This document shows, piece after piece, positions 61,421 to 64,000 of a stretch of 64,000 bases of DNA. Below the pieces are notes generated by a model. It saw nothing but the letters and a program-made list of their open reading frames with translations. It was not told the DNA's origin and made no database searches. Made by a program: the position numbers and the translations under genes. The DNA is from CAZCFB01 sp964511535. Lineage in GTDB: Bacteria > Myxococcota_A > Polyangia > GCA-2747355 > CAZCFB01. Within the stretch, counting starts at the first letter, position 1; the number at the start of each line of letters is the position of its first letter. The stretch is taken from positions 1-64,000 of the forward strand of contig CAZEFW010000006.1 of the NCBI GenBank assembly GCA_964511535.1. Reading direction: 5' to 3'.

Positions 61421-63088
61421 TCAGCTGCCGGTCACGGACAGGTCGTCTATGTACCAGCCGGCGTAGTTGACGAAGGAGGAGGCCATGAAGTGGAAGGTCA
61501 CCTCCACGGTCTTTCCAGCGTGCTTGCTCAGGTCGACGGTGCGCTTGACCCAGGCGGTGGGCGCCTTGTACGTCTTCTCGCAGTGCTGGTACATGACCTG
61601 GCCGTCCACCCGGATCTCGGCCCAGTCGTAGGGCGAGTTCAGGTCCTCCCACGAGTAGTAGCTGAGGCTCGCCTTGGTCCAGCCGGCCGGCAGGGGCACC
61701 TTGAGCCGCAGCACGCTGTCGTCCCCCGTGCTGGCGTTGCTGCAGGTCCCCGCCTTGTCGTCCACCTTGTTGTTGTTGCCCAGTGCGTTGTAGCAGTCGT
61801 TGAGCACCGTGCCCCACAGCGAGGTACCGGAGTGGGGCTTGGACGGCGCCTTGCCGAACACCTTGCTGCCGAGCTTGCAGTTCTTGCCCGCCTTGAAGGC
61901 CAGCTTGCCGCACTCCCAGTCGCCGGTGCCGGTGAGGCCCTTGCACGTGCTGTCGAAGTCGAGGGTGAACGGCGGGGTGAGGCTGCTCACAATGTGCTCG
62001 GCCACCGTGAGGGTGAACGGCCCGTACAGGATCGGGTTGACGCTGTCCACGGCCACCAGGTGGGGCCCGGCGCCGGCGGGGGTGAAGAAGACGTCCTTGG
62101 ACTTCTCCATGCCCACCGTGGTCACCAGCCCCTTGCCGCCGCCCGCCGCGCAGGCGGACTCCACCGCGCCGGCGCCGCAGCCCGCGCTCGCCTCGAAGAG
62201 GTAGAGCCGCGCGGAGAAGTCGGGCTTCAGGTTGATGCGGTACTTGGTGCCCTGCTTGAGCTGCACCTTGTAGTACACCTGCGGGCCGCGGAAGGTGTAC
62301 AGCTTGCCGTTCTTGTCCGCCGGCTGGCCGCACACGAGCTTCGAGTGCTCGTCGGTGCAGCCGATGGTGTCGCCCTTGATCACCGTGGGCGCGCCAGGGG
62401 TGAGGTTCACCGCCTTGGCCGCCGAGCAGCGGTGGTTGGCGGGCCGTGCGAACGGCGCGATGGAGAGGGTGAACTTGCTGGCCTGGTACTTGTCGTAGGC
62501 GTCCGCCACGATGATCCACGGGCCCGTGGCCTTGGGCGTCAGCAGCAGGGACTCCGCCTTGCCCGAGGTGCCGCCGGGCAGGTCAGGGGTGTCCCTGGCG
62601 TGGCCGGCGCAGGCGAAGTTGATGGCCGTGGCGCTGCACGCCGTGGCCGCCGGGAAGGCGTACAGCGCCATGTCGCCCGCCTCGGGATCCATGGTGACCT
62701 TGTAGGTCTTGCCGCCGGTGAGCTTCACCTTGAAGTACACCTGCGGCCCCTTCCACGGCCCCATCATGTCGCCGCAGTTGATGGCGCTGCCGAACTCGTT
62801 CTTGGCGCCCAGGGTGTCGCCCTTCACGGTGGCGCGTCCGTTGCTCAGGGTGATGACCCTGGGGCTGGAGCAGCGGCTCCCCGCTGACCCCACGGAGGCG
62901 CCGTCATTCTGGGGAGCGGCGCCATCCGCCGCCGTTGCGCCGTCCTTGCTCGCGCCCGCGTCAGGGGCCTTGCCGCCCTGATCCGCGCCGGGTTCCGTGA
63001 CCCCGTCATCGTCGCTGCATCCGAATCCGCCCAGCAGCGCCGCCAGCAGCAGCGCCTGATACCTGTTCTTCCAGTTCATGGCCATCAT
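61421..63088 (-). CDS. Secreted multidomain protein with PPC-like and MAM-like beta domains
   Basis: A 555-aa exported protein; AAGGAGG six bases before the ATG fixes the start. The signal ends at GGFGC (lipobox-like), then an Asp/Ala linker. Two pre-peptidase C-terminal-like (PPC) domains, about 70-190 and 200-330, share RCSSPRVITL/RCSAAKAVNL, KGDTLG/KGDTIG, QVYFKV/QVYYKV and DMALYAF/SARLYLF. The last ~210 residues (LDFDSTCKGLTGTGDWECGKLAF...GTSLWGTVL...WYIDDLSVTGS) resemble a MAM/jelly-roll adhesion domain; VxFHFMASSFVNYAGWYIDDLSV is its classic ending. No protease domain is fused. Likely a surface adhesin. Confidence 0.8.
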   Translation of the reverse strand: MMAMNWKNRYQALLLAALLGGFGCSDDDGVTEPGADQGGKAPDAGASKDGATAADGAAPQNDGASVGSAGSRCSSPRVITLSNGRATVKGDTLGAKNEFGSAINCGDMMGPWKGPQVYFKVKLTGGKTYKVTMDPEAGDMALYAFPAATACSATAINFACAGHARDTPDLPGGTSGKAESLLLTPKATGPWIIVADAYDKYQASKFTLSIAPFARPANHRCSAAKAVNLTPGAPTVIKGDTIGCTDEHSKLVCGQPADKNGKLYTFRGPQVYYKVQLKQGTKYRINLKPDFSARLYLFEASAGCGAGAVESACAAGGGKGLVTTVGMEKSKDVFFTPAGAGPHLVAVDSVNPILYGPFTLTVAEHIVSSLTPPFTLDFDSTCKGLTGTGDWECGKLAFKAGKNCKLGSKVFGKAPSKPHSGTSLWGTVLNDCYNALGNNNKVDDKAGTCSNASTGDDSVLRLKVPLPAGWTKASLSYYSWEDLNSPYDWAEIRVDGQVMYQHCEKTYKAPTAWVKRTVDLSKHAGKTVEVTFHFMASSFVNYAGWYIDDLSVTGS

Positions 63089-63219
63089 CTCGTTCCTCCT
63101 TTCCCGGGGTAGGTGGCGGGCCATGTCTTCAGGTCGCGGTACAAATCGTCTTTTCTGGCGGCGGCGGTGACGCCCGATTGATCCTTGCGCCGCTCCAATG
63201 ACCTCCTAGCCTTAATAAG

Positions 63220-64000
63220 GTGAGCAGGCGTACGCATTCGAGCAGCGATGCAGGTCAGCAGTACAGCGCCAGCGCGCTGATCTTCGTCGACAACAGGCAG
63301 CTCACCTGCCGCCTGATCAAGATCTCCGCCATCGCAGTGCAGCTCTACGCAGCCGAGGATCTCCCGGCGGGCACCTACGTCCGCCTCAACCTGACCCTGC
63401 CCGGTGTGGACAAGGTGCTGGACGTGGACGGGGTGATCTCGTCCAGGGGCAAGCAGAGCGGGCACCTGGTGCTCGGCGTGACCTTCTTCGATCCGCCGGT
63501 GGAGTTTACGCGGCTCGTCGGCACCTTCATCGGCTGGCTGCAGCGCGATCGCGCTCGACGGGAAGCGGCCAAGGCCAGGCGCTCGGCGCGGACCCTGTCA
63601 GACACCGCCTCCGCGACGCCGGAGGAGCGCCGCCGCAGGAGCCGCACCTCGGGCCAGTACGTGGCGGTGCCGCCGTCCGTGGCGGCTCGTTCGCTGGATC
63701 AGCGCATGACCGGGCCGTCCTTCCCGCGGGTCAGCACCGAAGAGCTGCGCGCGGTGGCGTCCCACAAGACCCGGGTCGACACGGACAGGCTCCGCGCGGT
63801 GGGGTCCGGCCGGACCACGGGCAGCTCCAGGACCGAGGAGGAGCGCCTACGCCTCAAGGAGGCGGTGGAGGCCCGGGGGCCCCCGCGCCCCCCCCCCCCC
63901 CCCCCGGGCAAAAACCCGCGCCCCCGCCGCCCCCGGCGGGGGGGGGGGGCCGGGGGGCGCCGCCGCCAGCAGGACACCCGCGTTCGCAAGGAGCTGCGCC
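63220..64000 (+). CDS. PilZ-domain protein, 3' end outside window
   Basis: An open frame from a GTG (VSRRTHSSSDAGQQYSAS) to the edge, at least 260 codons. Residues about 18-110 look like a PilZ domain: SALIFVDNRQLTCRLIKISAIAVQLY...AGTYVRLNLTLP, VDGVISSRGKQSGHLVLGVTFFDPPVEF. The D/NxSxxG element is changed to KISAIAV, so c-di-GMP binding is doubtful. A basic Arg/Ser-rich tail follows. A C-run and a G-run (63888-63949) interrupt it, but the frame on both sides is the same (RRQQDTRVRKELR after). No clear ribosome site. Divergent from the MAM-like gene. Confidence 0.6.
   Translation, partial: MSRRTHSSSDAGQQYSASALIFVDNRQLTCRLIKISAIAVQLYAAEDLPAGTYVRLNLTLPGVDKVLDVDGVISSRGKQSGHLVLGVTFFDPPVEFTRLVGTFIGWLQRDRARREAAKARRSARTLSDTASATPEERRRRSRTSGQYVAVPPSVAARSLDQRMTGPSFPRVSTEELRAVASHKTRVDTDRLRAVGSGRTTGSSRTEEERLRLKEAVEARGPPRPPPPPPGKNPRPRRPRRGGGAGGRRRQQDTRVRKELR
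63888..63949. other. Homopolymer C18 and G12 tracts, suspect sequence
   Basis: Eighteen consecutive C (63888-63905) and twelve consecutive G (63938-63949), with further G/C runs between. Such tracts at the edge of a window suggest base-calling or assembly error, or a true polypurine slippage site. The length of the PilZ frame through here cannot be trusted. Confidence 0.7.

Overview
The window is a GC-rich, densely coded bacterial segment, most likely from an uncultured member of the Myxococcota (former Deltaproteobacteria). The pointers are Hanks-type Ser/Thr kinases with a zinc ribbon or a pseudokinase, PilZ proteins of the myxobacterial type, an S41 protease like the large myxobacterial CtpA-like family, many secreted lipoproteins with Pro-Asp repeats and Cys-rich modules, an RpoH-type sigma factor, and several near-consensus sigma-54 promoters. 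This placement is inference from gene content. A run of exactly 100 N at 52252-52351 and long homopolymers near the right edge show a scaffolded draft assembly.

Layout. 1-10.3 kb: a lipoprotein, a YfhO-type and a GT39-type membrane protein, a bactofilin-like lipoprotein behind a perfect sigma-54 promoter, a zinc-ribbon/GYF protein, a YWTD-propeller lipoprotein and an OmpA-family protein. 10.4-13.5 kb: a sensor histidine kinase flanked by two very small exported proteins (51 and 103 aa), each behind its own sigma-54 promoter. 13.5-24.5 kb: MEMO-family AmrB and CobO, a Ser/Thr kinase with PEGA domain, a double cNMP-binding protein, a CBM9-like lipoprotein, a CAP-domain protein, an 80-aa protein with a duplicated motif, and a kinase-pseudokinase. 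24.6-34.9 kb: Cys-rich lipoprotein, malonyl/acyl-CoA synthetase, an 1100-aa B12-binding radical SAM protein with a carbohydrate-binding-like tail, an S41 protease and a zinc-dependent phospholipase C. 35-39.6 kb: housekeeping run rpoH-rsmI-FHA/GAF-rsmD-coaD and a PilZ protein. 39.7-45.2 kb: glycan genes (ArnT-like GT, FAD amine-oxidase-like protein, GT2, polysaccharide deacetylase).

45.2-52.1 kb: divergent from a 405-aa helical protein lie thrS, a 112-aa internally duplicated protein, four intact EutN/CcmL (BMC-P) vertex-protein genes plus one wrecked copy, an ACT-domain (UPF0237) protein with a possible encapsulation peptide, and a UPF0210/DUF711 protein. No hexameric or trimeric BMC shell gene is in view. 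This is the best candidate for an undescribed system.

52.1-63.1 kb: an assembly gap inside a 58-bp tandem hairpin array, then an island of eight secreted or lipid-anchored proteins (fibrinogen-like, SLH, C39-like peptidase, EreA/ChaN-like, trypsin-like, PPC/MAM-like); one has a sigma-54 promoter preceded by two perfect palindromes. A PilZ gene runs off the right edge.

At least five families of short dispersed repeats sit between genes, mostly at 3' ends: an AATGACAG octamer array, a 40-bp A-rich element (also in a 119-bp perfect duplication), a TGTCAAGTGT palindrome, the 52-bp double hairpin, and a CCCTCCC hairpin inserted in the EutN operon.
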